Source of the DNA: Candidatus Pseudobacter hemicellulosilyticus
Lineage (GTDB): Bacteria; Bacteroidota; Bacteroidia; Chitinophagales; Chitinophagaceae
Direction: 5' to 3'
Assembly (NCBI GenBank): GCA_029202545.1
Contig: CP119311.1
Coordinates: 2,170,001 to 2,234,000, forward strand
DNA: 64,000 nt
The notes under the pieces are model-generated. The model saw nothing but the letters and a program-made list of their open reading frames with translations. It did not search any database and had not been told where the DNA came from. Within the stretch, counting starts at the first letter, position 1, and each line of letters opens with the position of its first letter. The position numbers were made by a program, and so were the translations under genes. Shown here one piece after another: positions 26,595 through 35,220 of the stretch.

Positions 26595-27726
26595 GCAAAA
26601 GACAGGTCCTATCCGGATCTTTGTGGATGCCCATGTTTTTGATGGAAAATACCAGGGCACAAGGACCTACCTGAAAGAACTGTACAATATACTGGCCCAT
26701 CAGCCCAACCTGGAACTGTACCTGGGCGCACAGGATACGGAGAACCTGCGGCAGAATTTCCCGGCGCTGCCTAATGTACATTTTGTGGCCCTGCGGTCCA
26801 GGCAGAGCTGGTACAGGTTGCTGGTAGAGATCCCGCGGCTGATCCGCCGGCATGGGATCCACTATGCCCATTTCCAGTATATTGTTCCTTTCCGGAAGAA
26901 CTGCCGTTATATAGTGACCATCCATGATATGGTCTTCAATGAGTACCCGGACGAGTTTTCCCGGACCTATCGCTTTTCCCGTAACCTCCTGTTCCGGCTG
27001 GCTGCTATGCGGTCGGAGCTGGTGACCACGGTGTCCACTTATTCCCGCCGCTCCATTGCCCGTTACCTGAAAATGCCGGAGGAGAAAATTGCCATTGTGC
27101 CCAATGGCGTGCATGAACGTTTCTTTGCGCCCTACGATAAACAGGCGGCCGCCGCCCATATCCAGGACAGGTTTGGTGTTGGTCCATTTATCTTATACGT
27201 GAGCAGGATAGAGCCGCGCAAGAACCACCTTGCCCTGCTGGAGGCCTACCTGGACCTGAAATTGTACCAGCGGGGTATTTACCTGGTCCTGCTGGGTTAT
27301 AAGAGTATACCAGTACCGGCCATGGAAAAACGCCTGACAGGGTTGCCGCCGGAGGTACGTTCTTTTATATTTATCAGTGGAGAAGTAGGTAATGACGACC
27401 TGCTAAGCTTTTACCAGGCCTGCCGGCTTTTCGTATATCCCTCGCGGGCAGAAGGTTTTGGCATTCCGCCCCTGGAAGCGGCTGCGCTGCAGGTGCCCGT
27501 TATCTGTGCCAATACCACGGGGATGGCTGAATATGATTTTTTTGGGGAGGATCATATTGATCCGCTGGACGGCGAAGCGCTGCGGGCCAGGATACAGCAC
27601 CATATCGACTTCCCGCAGTTACAGGGTAATCTCCAGGCTATTGCCGGTCTTGTAGCCGCCCGTTATTCCTGGCGCAGTGCGGCGGATAAGCTGTACCAAC
27701 TGATACGCTCAGCTGCCCGTGGTTAA
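26581..27726 (+). CDS. Glycosyltransferase family 4 (GT-B)
   Basis: 381 residues from ATG 26581 (MMNNEQKTGPIRIFVDAHVFDG); a start 48 bp upstream exists but adds no recognisable fold. The N-terminal domain has the glycine-rich loop (FDGKYQGTRTYLKELY). The C-terminal domain has VSRIEPRKNHLALLEAYL and the E-x7-E motif in YPSRAEGFGIPPLEAAALQVP near residue 300, typical of GT4. It overlaps the previous gene by 14 bp. Acceptor and donor unknown. Confidence 0.9.
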   Translation: MMNNEQKTGPIRIFVDAHVFDGKYQGTRTYLKELYNILAHQPNLELYLGAQDTENLRQNFPALPNVHFVALRSRQSWYRLLVEIPRLIRRHGIHYAHFQYIVPFRKNCRYIVTIHDMVFNEYPDEFSRTYRFSRNLLFRLAAMRSELVTTVSTYSRRSIARYLKMPEEKIAIVPNGVHERFFAPYDKQAAAAHIQDRFGVGPFILYVSRIEPRKNHLALLEAYLDLKLYQRGIYLVLLGYKSIPVPAMEKRLTGLPPEVRSFIFISGEVGNDDLLSFYQACRLFVYPSRAEGFGIPPLEAAALQVPVICANTTGMAEYDFFGEDHIDPLDGEALRARIQHHIDFPQLQGNLQAIAGLVAARYSWRSAADKLYQLIRSAARG

Positions 27727-27731
27727 GTTCA

Positions 27732-28838
27732 TCACCGGCCTGCTTTCCTCCGGTCCAGGGCTTCGCGGAACACTTTTTCATACGCGTCAATAATGCTGTC
27801 CCAGTGATAAAGGGTCTGTATCTTCTGCAGATTGGCAGCTTTCCTCGTGGTAATAAGATCGGCGGGCAGTTCCTGTTGTAACAGCTGGCTGATGGCTTCA
27901 GGGTTGGAGAAATACCAGGCATCCGTGCCCAGTACGGCCTGGTTGAAAGGATTGGCATGTGCTGCAATAGTGCACTGGCAGGCCATGGCTTCCAGCAGGG
28001 AGGGATTGGTGCCGCCTACAGAATGGCCATGGAAATACAGCCTGGCGTAATGCCGCAGGCTGTCGATGATCCGGGTATCATAGATGCCGGCAATAAAGCG
28101 GATCCTGGGATCCGGGTACTGCTGTTGGAGGTATTGTCCAAATTTTTGTTTGATATTACCGATGATCAGCAGGGGCAGGTTACTGCCGGACAGGAGATAG
28201 CCGCGGATGATGGTCTCAATATTGTTCTCCGGTTCCAGCCGGGCAATCACCAGGTAATAGGTTTCAGGTTGCAACTGGTATTGATCCAGGATGGCGGGAT
28301 CATACCGGACCGGCAACTCGGCTCCGTAAGGAATAAAAATAGAGGACTGCTGATAAGTGGTCTGGAGGTATTGCTGTATACCGGTGGAATCGGCAATCAG
28401 CAGGTCTCCATGGCGCACCGCCCATTTCTCCGCCTTTTTCAAAAAAGATTGTGTGAAGGCGTTATACTTGCTGCGTTTCCATTCCAGCCCATCCATATTA
28501 ACAATATTGATGGCTTTGCGGGGCCATTGCCAGTGCCAGATGGAATCACTGGTATAGCCCAGGTGCAGGAGGATATCGAAATTTCTTTTCCTGGCGTCCC
28601 TCAGGCAGTTGAGGTCGTACAGGAACTGGCCGGCCGTACCAATTTTACCTTCCCAGTCTTTGCGGTGGATCAACCGGATACCTTCCCATTGACTTTCCTG
28701 GTAGGGGTGGTCACTGGAGTTATAAACGGTCACAGCATGCTGCCGGGCCACCAGCCCTTTTCCCAGGTATTGGGCAAATTGTTCAAATCCTCCGTATGCG
28801 TTAGGTATGCCCCTTGTCCCTATTATGCCGATGTTCAT
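27732..28838 (-). CDS. Glycosyltransferase with DUF1972-type N-terminus
   Basis: 368 residues. It begins MNIGIIGTRGIPNAYGGFEQFAQYLGKGL, the signature of DUF1972 domain glycosyltransferases (WchF-like, rhamnosyl or related). The late motif GHSVGGTNPSLLEAMACQC near residue 275 replaces the usual E-x7-E and is typical of the group. It converges on the preceding GT4 gene, 5 bp between stops. It is probably a single-gene unit facing left from the 28.8-29.3 kb gap. Confidence 0.9.
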   Translation of the reverse strand: MNIGIIGTRGIPNAYGGFEQFAQYLGKGLVARQHAVTVYNSSDHPYQESQWEGIRLIHRKDWEGKIGTAGQFLYDLNCLRDARKRNFDILLHLGYTSDSIWHWQWPRKAINIVNMDGLEWKRSKYNAFTQSFLKKAEKWAVRHGDLLIADSTGIQQYLQTTYQQSSIFIPYGAELPVRYDPAILDQYQLQPETYYLVIARLEPENNIETIIRGYLLSGSNLPLLIIGNIKQKFGQYLQQQYPDPRIRFIAGIYDTRIIDSLRHYARLYFHGHSVGGTNPSLLEAMACQCTIAAHANPFNQAVLGTDAWYFSNPEAISQLLQQELPADLITTRKAANLQKIQTLYHWDSIIDAYEKVFREALDRRKAGR

Positions 28839-29158
28839 GTTTGTTAAATCGTCCTATTGGTTTGTTAATATCCTGCTGATCCTGCCCCAATAATATATTT
28901 TTAAATTGATGGTATAGGATTTGTATTTCACTCTTTAGTCACGGAGCCTGCAAAGTAACGAAACAATTTCTTTGTAAACGGAGGTCCTGTCCCCGGCCTG
29001 ATTTTTGACCGTTTAACCCCCCAACATAGACTTAAAGATTGCCTGCCTGCTATTTAGTGCTGGAATTTTTTTCAGTATGGATCAGTATTGGTATTTATAA
29101 AGGCGGACAGGCCAGGTATTTAAAAATAAATAGCCAAAAGCAACGTTTAGAAATGGCC

Positions 29159-29190
29159 TTGTGTCAAGGAATTGAAACAATTACCTTTGC
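29159..29190 (+). promoter_or_regulatory. Strong promoter of the phosphoglycosyl transferase operon
   Basis: TTG at 29159-29161, 20 bases, TACCTTTGC at 29182-29190. This is a full match to the Bacteroidetes TTG-N20-TAnnTTTGC consensus. Transcription should begin near 29196, leaving a leader of about 130 bases. Confidence 0.75.
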
Positions 29191-29207
29191 GGGCAAATGA
29201 AAAGGTA

Positions 29208-29255
29208 ATTAAAATGGTAAGGGATTTTCATACGTACTTTTCATTCCATTTTAAT
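29208..29255 (+). promoter_or_regulatory. Inverted repeat in the leader (hairpin)
   Basis: ATTAAAATGG (29208-29217), a 28-base loop, CCATTTTAAT (29246-29255), a perfect 10-bp stem. It starts about 12 bases after the predicted transcription start. No T-run follows, so it is not a terminator. It could be a stability element or a binding site. Confidence 0.55.
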
Positions 29256-29324
29256 GTAAGGTGACGTGACGGTAGAAAAAAATTGTTTAACGGGCTTTCG
29301 GGCCTGAGAGCTAAAGTTTACAAG

Positions 29325-30098
29325 ATGATGATGACGACGTATTCTGAAATTCAGTCCTTAGGAAAAAAAGCCGGTCACCCGGATCATGCTACCTCCTTTC
29401 GTTTATATGTGACAGAGAAGCGCAAGTACCTGATTTTTAAGCGTATATTCGATGTAGTATTATCCTCTCTGGTAATTATCTTTTTACTAAGCTGGCTGGT
29501 ACCTATCCTGGCCTTACTGATTAAATTGGATTCCTCCGGTCCGGTATTTTTTATACAGCGCCGGGTAGGAAGGTGGGGAAAATCGTTTAAGTGCCTGAAA
29601 TTCAGGACAATGGTTGTGAACGATGATGCCAATACCCGCCAGGCTTCAGAAAATGATTCCCGGATCACCCGCCTGGGCAATTTCCTGCGCCATTCCAACC
29701 TGGATGAGTTACCGCAGTTCTTTAATGTACTGGTGGGCGATATGAGCGTTGTAGGTCCCCGCCCACACATGCATGCAGACTGCAATAAATTCGCAGAAGT
29801 TATTTCCAGCTATAAGTTCCGTCATATGGTGCGCCCCGGCATTACCGGTCTGGCACAGGTGAAAGGCTACAGGGGACCTACCCGGAATTTTGAAAGCATT
29901 TTCCACCGCTACCAATTTGATGCGTTTTATGTACGCAATGCCAATTTCTGGCTGGATGTCCGGATCATTCGTAAAACAGCCGGACAAACTATACAGCACC
30001 TGCTGGCCAAGTTCTCTGATAATGCCGCCGCCAGTGTGCAATCTCCCATTAAGCCGGTTACCGGCAACTGGACCGCCCCTGTAAAGCACCTGAACTGA
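29325..30098 (+). CDS. Sugar transferase (monotopic phosphoglycosyl transferase)
   Basis: 257 residues from ATG 29325. It initiates a lipid-linked glycan by moving a sugar-1-phosphate onto undecaprenyl phosphate. One N-terminal re-entrant membrane helix (RIFDVVLSSLVIIFLLSWLVPILALL) is followed by the catalytic domain: FFIQRRVGRWGKSFKCLKFRTM, LRHSNLDELPQFFNVLVGDMSVVGPRP and MVRPGITGLAQV, all family signatures. It lacks the extra four-span front half of WbaP. A TTG codon at 29283 is rejected as start because ATG fits better. It is the likely initiator for one or both glycans. Confidence 0.93.
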   Translation: MMMTTYSEIQSLGKKAGHPDHATSFRLYVTEKRKYLIFKRIFDVVLSSLVIIFLLSWLVPILALLIKLDSSGPVFFIQRRVGRWGKSFKCLKFRTMVVNDDANTRQASENDSRITRLGNFLRHSNLDELPQFFNVLVGDMSVVGPRPHMHADCNKFAEVISSYKFRHMVRPGITGLAQVKGYRGPTRNFESIFHRYQFDAFYVRNANFWLDVRIIRKTAGQTIQHLLAKFSDNAAASVQSPIKPVTGNWTAPVKHLN

Positions 30099-30147
30099 TA
30101 TTGTTAAGGGATAAGGATTACCGCAGTTTTTTTCGATCTTTGCGCCC

Positions 30148-31476
30148 ATGTTCATGCGCACCTTATTCCTGAAAGATGAAACCGGCACTGATTTTTCCCG
30201 AAAGGAAAAAATGTTATATGTGCTGATTGCCGGATTTTTTATCAGCTTCTACCTGCGGTCTCATCCTGTTATCAATAATAGTGTTATCGGGTTGCTCTTT
30301 ATTTTTAGCTTTTATTATAATGGACTACGGGAGAAAGTGCGGCTGTTGTGGCAGCGCAAAGCCGTCCTCCTGATGCTGCTGTTCTTTTTGCTGCATCTTA
30401 TCAGCAGTCTTTTTTCCAGCAATAAACAGGAAGCCCTGGATATGCTGGCCCTGCGTTCCCCCCTGTTATTGTTCCCTGTTTCCCTTGGCCTTATTGTCAT
30501 CTCCGGGAAATTGAAAGACCGGATACTTTGGCTGTACAACCTTGTTACCACCGGAGCTGCAGCTGTTTGCCTGGGCTGGGCCCTGGTGTTATACAGGCAG
30601 ACCGGCAACGCAGCACTCCTCTACAATGACAGCCTCAGCGATGCCATTGGCAAACAATCTATTTATTTTGCGCTTATGATCAACCTGGCGGTCTTCAGCT
30701 GGGTATACCTGTTGAATAAGCGGGTCTCTTTTATTAACAGGGGGCTGGCTTACTGCAGCATACTTTTTCTTCTCTTCATTCATTTCCTGCTGGCCAGCCG
30801 GATGAATATGATTGTACTGTATACCTGTCTGCTGGGGTATGCTGTTTATTATATTATCCGGAGGAGGAAGATACTGGAAGGACTCATACTGGTGATGGGA
30901 TTGGTGATAGGGGCTTTCCTGCTGTTCAAGATGTTTCCCAAGACATTCAACCGTTTCCGTGAACTGGGCTATACGGAATATCAGTTCAATAACAAAGCGG
31001 TAGAAAGTCATTATAATATGGAAGTCACGGCCGACCAGTGGAATGGCGCCAATATCCGCCTGGCCATCTGGCAATGTGGCTGGGAACTGGCCAGGACCCA
31101 CTGGCTGACAGGTGTGCAGTTGGGTGATAAGGAAGACCGGCTGATGGAGGTGTATCGGGAGAAAGATTTCCAGTTTGCTGTTAAGACCCAGCGAAATCTA
31201 CATAGTAATTACCTGGATGTACTGGTCAGCTTTGGTGTGATCGGTCTGCTCCTGTTTGTAACCGGTTACCTGCTGCTTCCCCTGCTGAGCTGCCTCCGCC
31301 AGCACGATGGGATTGGTGTTTTCATCGTACTGGCGTTTGCTGCTGCTTTTTTTTCCGAGACCTATTTTGATAGAAGCATGGGGGCAGTGCTGGCCGGGTT
31401 CTTTCTGAGTTTTGTGCTGAGTGATAAAAGGCTGGCGGCCGGCAAGGTTACTGATTGTCCACCAGGTACTGCCTGA
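30148..31476 (+). CDS. O-antigen ligase family protein
   Basis: 442 residues, about eleven hydrophobic spans. The long periplasmic loop contains AIWQCGWELARTHWLTGVQLGDKED and RNLHSNYLDVLVSFGVIGLLL, the ligase-family motif. It has the same overall plan as the 19.9-21.2 kb protein. A GATCTTTGC box lies 4 bp before ATG 30148 and may give a leaderless transcript in addition to read-through from the sugar transferase. Its 3' end overlaps the convergent ATPase gene by 29 bp. Ligase versus polymerase cannot be separated. Confidence 0.83.
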   Translation: MFMRTLFLKDETGTDFSRKEKMLYVLIAGFFISFYLRSHPVINNSVIGLLFIFSFYYNGLREKVRLLWQRKAVLLMLLFFLLHLISSLFSSNKQEALDMLALRSPLLLFPVSLGLIVISGKLKDRILWLYNLVTTGAAAVCLGWALVLYRQTGNAALLYNDSLSDAIGKQSIYFALMINLAVFSWVYLLNKRVSFINRGLAYCSILFLLFIHFLLASRMNMIVLYTCLLGYAVYYIIRRRKILEGLILVMGLVIGAFLLFKMFPKTFNRFRELGYTEYQFNNKAVESHYNMEVTADQWNGANIRLAIWQCGWELARTHWLTGVQLGDKEDRLMEVYREKDFQFAVKTQRNLHSNYLDVLVSFGVIGLLLFVTGYLLLPLLSCLRQHDGIGVFIVLAFAAAFFSETYFDRSMGAVLAGFFLSFVLSDKRLAAGKVTDCPPGTA

Positions 31477-32182
31477 TAGCTTCTTTTGTATCTCCAAAGA
31501 AAACCATTTCGCCATTTTTCATATAGGCGGTCCGGGAACAGTATTTTTCAATAGTATCCATGCTATGGCTGACAAGGATCACTGTTTTGCCTTGTATCCA
31601 GGAGGATTCAAAGACCTTGATGGCTTTTTCCTGGAATTTCATGTCGCCCACCGCAAAGATCTCATCCAGGAACATGATATCGGCGCCTGCATTTACGGCA
31701 ATGGAAAAGCCCAGACGTGCCACCATGCCGGAGGAAAAGAACTTGATCTTGGTGTCAATGAATTCCTGCAGTTCGGCAAAGTCAACAATCTTATCAAAAA
31801 GCTGATCAATTTCTTTGATCTTCAGCCCAAGTACGGATGCTGAAACATAGATATTTTCCCTGGCAGTCAGTTCATGGCTCATCCCTACTCCCAGGTTCAT
31901 CAATAGCGTACTGCCATTGATCCGGATACTGCCGGTATCCGTAGGATATACGCCCCCCAATAACCTGACCAGGGTAGATTTACCGCAGCCATTCCTGCCC
32001 AGCAAGCCAATACATTCACCTTTGAAAACTTCGAAGTCCATTTTTTTTACCGCTTCCACTTTCTTGGAGCGGGGAGGGTTGAACAGGTTGAACAACCGGT
32101 GCTTAACAGTATTATGGCTGTCTTCTGAAATATGAAAGGTTTTACTAATCTCTTTAGCCTGTATAGCCAGCACTTTTTCCAT
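31448..32182 (-). CDS. ABC transporter ATPase for polysaccharide export (short Wzt-like)
   Basis: 244 residues. The Walker A motif GRNGCGKSTLVRLLGG is near 62, the signature FSSGMVARLGFSIAV near 150, Walker B IMFLDEIFAVGD and SHSMDTIEKYCSR. It is the polysaccharide/teichoic acid export ATPase group. Family members that recognise a capped chain end carry an extra 180-residue C-terminal carbohydrate-binding domain; this one ends after the ATPase and has none. It is followed by the permease gene with 2 bp between them. Confidence 0.9.
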   Translation of the reverse strand: MEKVLAIQAKEISKTFHISEDSHNTVKHRLFNLFNPPRSKKVEAVKKMDFEVFKGECIGLLGRNGCGKSTLVRLLGGVYPTDTGSIRINGSTLLMNLGVGMSHELTARENIYVSASVLGLKIKEIDQLFDKIVDFAELQEFIDTKIKFFSSGMVARLGFSIAVNAGADIMFLDEIFAVGDMKFQEKAIKVFESSWIQGKTVILVSHSMDTIEKYCSRTAYMKNGEMVFFGDTKEAIRQYLVDNQ

Positions 32183-32184
32183 GG

Positions 32185-32979
32185 TTATAATTTTTCAGCG
32201 GCCTTTGAACCTAATTTATTCAACAATAAAAAACCAATCAGCAATAACAGGATGGCATATCCCAGATCAAAGAACAGTAACGTGAAATCAGGATGTATGC
32301 CCTCCATGGTAATTCTTCTGGCATTGATGATGACGCCTGCAAGAGGATTAAGATAATCGAAGGAAGGAAGTGCTTCCTTAAAAGTGGCCAGCTTGTAAAA
32401 TATCGGTGACAGGAAGAACAGGAAGGTGGTAAATACCTGCCAGATCTGGGAAATATCCTTGGCTATTACATAAATACTTGAAATGATCAGTGAAGTGGCC
32501 AGCGACAGGATGAACAGGTTAATGAACAGGGGAATGATCCATAACGTATATACTGTGCTGCTGCTTTCTGTATTCTCCAGGAAATTGAAGAAAAGCAGGA
32601 ACATGACGAAATTAAAGAAAAAGCCAATAGAGTTACTGAGTAAGGTGGAGACATAGATCTCCAGTTTGTTCATATTGCTATATTCATACAGGTATTTCTT
32701 GGTATGCAGGATCTGGACGGTGCCAGTAGTGGACTCTACAAAGAAATTCCAAAGGATCAATCCTATGAAAAGGTAAGATGCAAAGGCCGGTATGCCCTGT
32801 CGCATAATGATCTGGAACACCACATAATAAATAGCAATATCCATGATTGGCTTGATCAATGCCCAGAACAAGCCCAGCTTGTTCTCATAATACCTTAGCT
32901 TAAACTCAATTTTTGCCAGTAACCATAATCGCTCAAGTTTGTTGGAGCGTCTGATCCAGTCTGTTATTACACTTGCCAC
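32185..32979 (-). CDS. ABC-2 type polysaccharide export permease (Wzm-like)
   Basis: 264 residues with six hydrophobic spans. The N-terminal amphipathic helix and first span (RLWLLAKIEFKLRYYENKLGLFWALIKPIMDIAIYYVVF) are typical of Wzm/KpsM permeases, followed by LFIGLILWNFFVESTTGTVQ and FLSPIFYKLATF. It pairs with the short ATPase to move finished polysaccharide across the inner membrane. Between 32994 and the next gene there are 14 bp, so it is in the long leftward transcript. Confidence 0.92.
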   Translation of the reverse strand: MASVITDWIRRSNKLERLWLLAKIEFKLRYYENKLGLFWALIKPIMDIAIYYVVFQIIMRQGIPAFASYLFIGLILWNFFVESTTGTVQILHTKKYLYEYSNMNKLEIYVSTLLSNSIGFFFNFVMFLLFFNFLENTESSSTVYTLWIIPLFINLFILSLATSLIISSIYVIAKDISQIWQVFTTFLFFLSPIFYKLATFKEALPSFDYLNPLAGVIINARRITMEGIHPDFTLLFFDLGYAILLLLIGFLLLNKLGSKAAEKL

Positions 32980-32993
32980 TGATTAATATTTAT

Positions 32994-35159
32994 CTATTTT
33001 TTTAATAAGTTGTAAATTTTTAAGGCACCTTGTTTTAAGGATTTATTCCTTTTGACTATTTGTTTGATCCGGTTTAAGAATGCGTTCGGATACTGTATGC
33101 TTGAGGTCACCCTAACAGGCAAGGATGGATTGTCAAACGAAAAAGCAGGGCCGTTAGCGTTCTGCAGACTGACAATTTCTTTTGCAAATGCTTTGTAAAG
33201 GGTAGCATGTTTCTGAATTATATACTCATACGCATACAAAGTCTTGTACCGGGTAACTTTTCTATACATGGAGTTTTTCCTGATCCGGTAGTTGAAAAGC
33301 AACTCTGGCAGCACTACTCCCCGGAAGCCGTTATCCAGCATATTGACTACGCTCTCATAATCTTCAAAACCATAGCTGACGGCTCTGTCATTCAATCCTC
33401 CTTTCAAAAAGGCCGTTGTTTTGTATACAAGAGCGCTGCTGTTAACTGAATTATGGAGCAGGATATAAGGTGGTTCGGGGTTCCAGGTAGGCCAATAGCC
33501 TTTTTTTAGCCCAAAATATTTTACCCAGGCGCCCACAAAGGAAACGTTATCATATTGCCGGAGTACCTGTATGGCCTTGCTGTAATAAGCAGGGTGTACC
33601 ATATCATCTGCATCCAGGAAAGCCATAAAAGTTCCGGAGGCCAGCCGGGCGCCATAATTCCTGCTTGCTGTCAGCCCTTCATTTTGCCGATGTATGATGC
33701 GGACTGCAGGGTGTTGTTCCATCTCCTTAAGGGCCAGCAGACTTTCGGTGTTAGAACTTCCATCATTGATAATGATTACCTCTATGGGCGCATAAGAGGA
33801 TTGAAGGATGGAATGCACACAATCCTTTATATAAGCACCCAGGTTATAGAAAGGGATCACCACACTTAACAAATCAGGCTTCAGGCCGTTATCAGGCGCG
33901 GGTTTGCCAGCTTCCATTGGCGTGATAAAAGGAAAATGGCGGTTATTGGCTGGGCTGTTGCCTGCTTTTGCGAGGGCCGCCATCTTTTTCGGATAGATAG
34001 CCTCATAGGACAGCAGCTGCTGTATTTTTCTCCGGGCCTCTTTTCCTATTGCTGCCAGTGCTTCATCACTTAAAGAAAGCACTTCCTGCAGTTTCTGTTC
34101 AAAATCTCCCGGGATGGCATGGTCAAATAAAAAGCCGCTGCTGCCGTTTTCTATGATCTCCCGCTGGCCACCCTGCCTGGAAGCCAGTACCACCTTGCCC
34201 ATACTCATGGCTTCTATAGCTGCGTAGGGCAGGTTATCATTCATGCTGGGAATAATAATAACATGGGCATCTGCCAGTACTGCTTCTTTTTCCGATGGAT
34301 GTATTTTGCCCCTCAGGGTAACTTTTCCCTCCCGGAAATAAGGTGCGTAATTATTCCTGATCAGCTGACCCATTGTTTTCATCTCCGGGTAATACACTTT
34401 TTCTGTACCGCCAATCACCAGGAGCGGATGAGGAAAACCTGCATCCCATAATCCTTTAAAATAGGCAAATAGTTCAAAAACCCCTTTCTGTGGCGATAGT
34501 TTGCCAAAGAATATGAGCTTGTTCCGGGTAATTTTGTTGGCAGATGGAGGTACAGCCAGCAGCATATAGGGGTTAGGCACAATGCAGCTTTTCTCTTCCT
34601 TTATTGACAGTGCTGTCTTTTCTTTTATTTCCCCGATGATGTATTGGGAAGGCGCTATTACAAAGTCAGCGCTCCGGATACAGCTTTTTTCCAGTTCTCC
34701 TGTCCAGTAATTGGGGAATTCATATACCCCTTCCCGGTTATACAACAGATACAGGAAAGCTGGTGAATGAAGCGTTAGAATTACTGGCACTTCCTGGAAT
34801 TCAGGATAGCCCAGGAGCTTGAACTGGAGCAGGTAGTAAGGGATAGCCAGGTATTCCTGGGATTCAATATAATCCGGTTTGCCTTCTTTACGGATAAAAT
34901 CCATGACAATAATGGCAAAGGCGTAGCTCAGATTGGGCACATAACCAAGCGTGTTTTCCAGGCCGTTATTGCTATTGAAGCTGATGATCCTGATTCCATC
35001 CTGCTGGGTTATGGCATAAGCTTTCGGATGTGCGTCAGGGATAAAAACTGTTACCGAATGTCCCTGGCCACATAACATACGTGCTGTATGATAGCAATAG
35101 GTGCTGATCCCGCCCCCATAATAAGGGGGAAATTCTGTGGTCAGGAGCCAGTACTTCAC
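32994..35159 (-). CDS. Bifunctional glycosyltransferase, GT4 then GT2 (P1)
   Basis: 721 residues. Domain 1 (about 1-400) is GT4: MKYWLLTTEFPPYYGGGISTYC, FGKLSPQKGVFELF, and SMNDNLPYAAIEAMSMGKVV, an E-x7-E site in its D-x7-E form. Domain 2 (about 430-660) is GT2: SVVIPFYNLGAYIKDC, IIINDGSSNTE, GLTASRNYGARLASGTFMAFLDADD. Both halves keep their catalytic motifs. The C-terminal part has ANGPAFSFDNPSL, a motif shared with the other three, and a basic end. It is one of four tandem relatives here. The product could be a two-sugar adding enzyme. Substrates unknown. Confidence 0.9.
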   Translation of the reverse strand: MKYWLLTTEFPPYYGGGISTYCYHTARMLCGQGHSVTVFIPDAHPKAYAITQQDGIRIISFNSNNGLENTLGYVPNLSYAFAIIVMDFIRKEGKPDYIESQEYLAIPYYLLQFKLLGYPEFQEVPVILTLHSPAFLYLLYNREGVYEFPNYWTGELEKSCIRSADFVIAPSQYIIGEIKEKTALSIKEEKSCIVPNPYMLLAVPPSANKITRNKLIFFGKLSPQKGVFELFAYFKGLWDAGFPHPLLVIGGTEKVYYPEMKTMGQLIRNNYAPYFREGKVTLRGKIHPSEKEAVLADAHVIIIPSMNDNLPYAAIEAMSMGKVVLASRQGGQREIIENGSSGFLFDHAIPGDFEQKLQEVLSLSDEALAAIGKEARRKIQQLLSYEAIYPKKMAALAKAGNSPANNRHFPFITPMEAGKPAPDNGLKPDLLSVVIPFYNLGAYIKDCVHSILQSSYAPIEVIIINDGSSNTESLLALKEMEQHPAVRIIHRQNEGLTASRNYGARLASGTFMAFLDADDMVHPAYYSKAIQVLRQYDNVSFVGAWVKYFGLKKGYWPTWNPEPPYILLHNSVNSSALVYKTTAFLKGGLNDRAVSYGFEDYESVVNMLDNGFRGVVLPELLFNYRIRKNSMYRKVTRYKTLYAYEYIIQKHATLYKAFAKEIVSLQNANGPAFSFDNPSLPVRVTSSIQYPNAFLNRIKQIVKRNKSLKQGALKIYNLLKK

Positions 35160-35220
35160 AGGTTTGTGTATTTAATGGTTTTCAGTACCAAATTGCCGGA
35201 TATTGTGTTGTATACTTTGA

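Larger units (their letters stand above)
28839..29324. other. 486-base non-coding region between divergent glycan genes
   Basis: AT-rich (long stretches near 28.88, 29.09 and 29.21 kb). The right part carries a strong promoter (29159-29190) and a leader with an inverted repeat. The left part should hold the promoter of the leftward DUF1972 glycosyltransferase, but no clear TAnnTTTG is seen there. No open reading frame of note. Confidence 0.6.
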
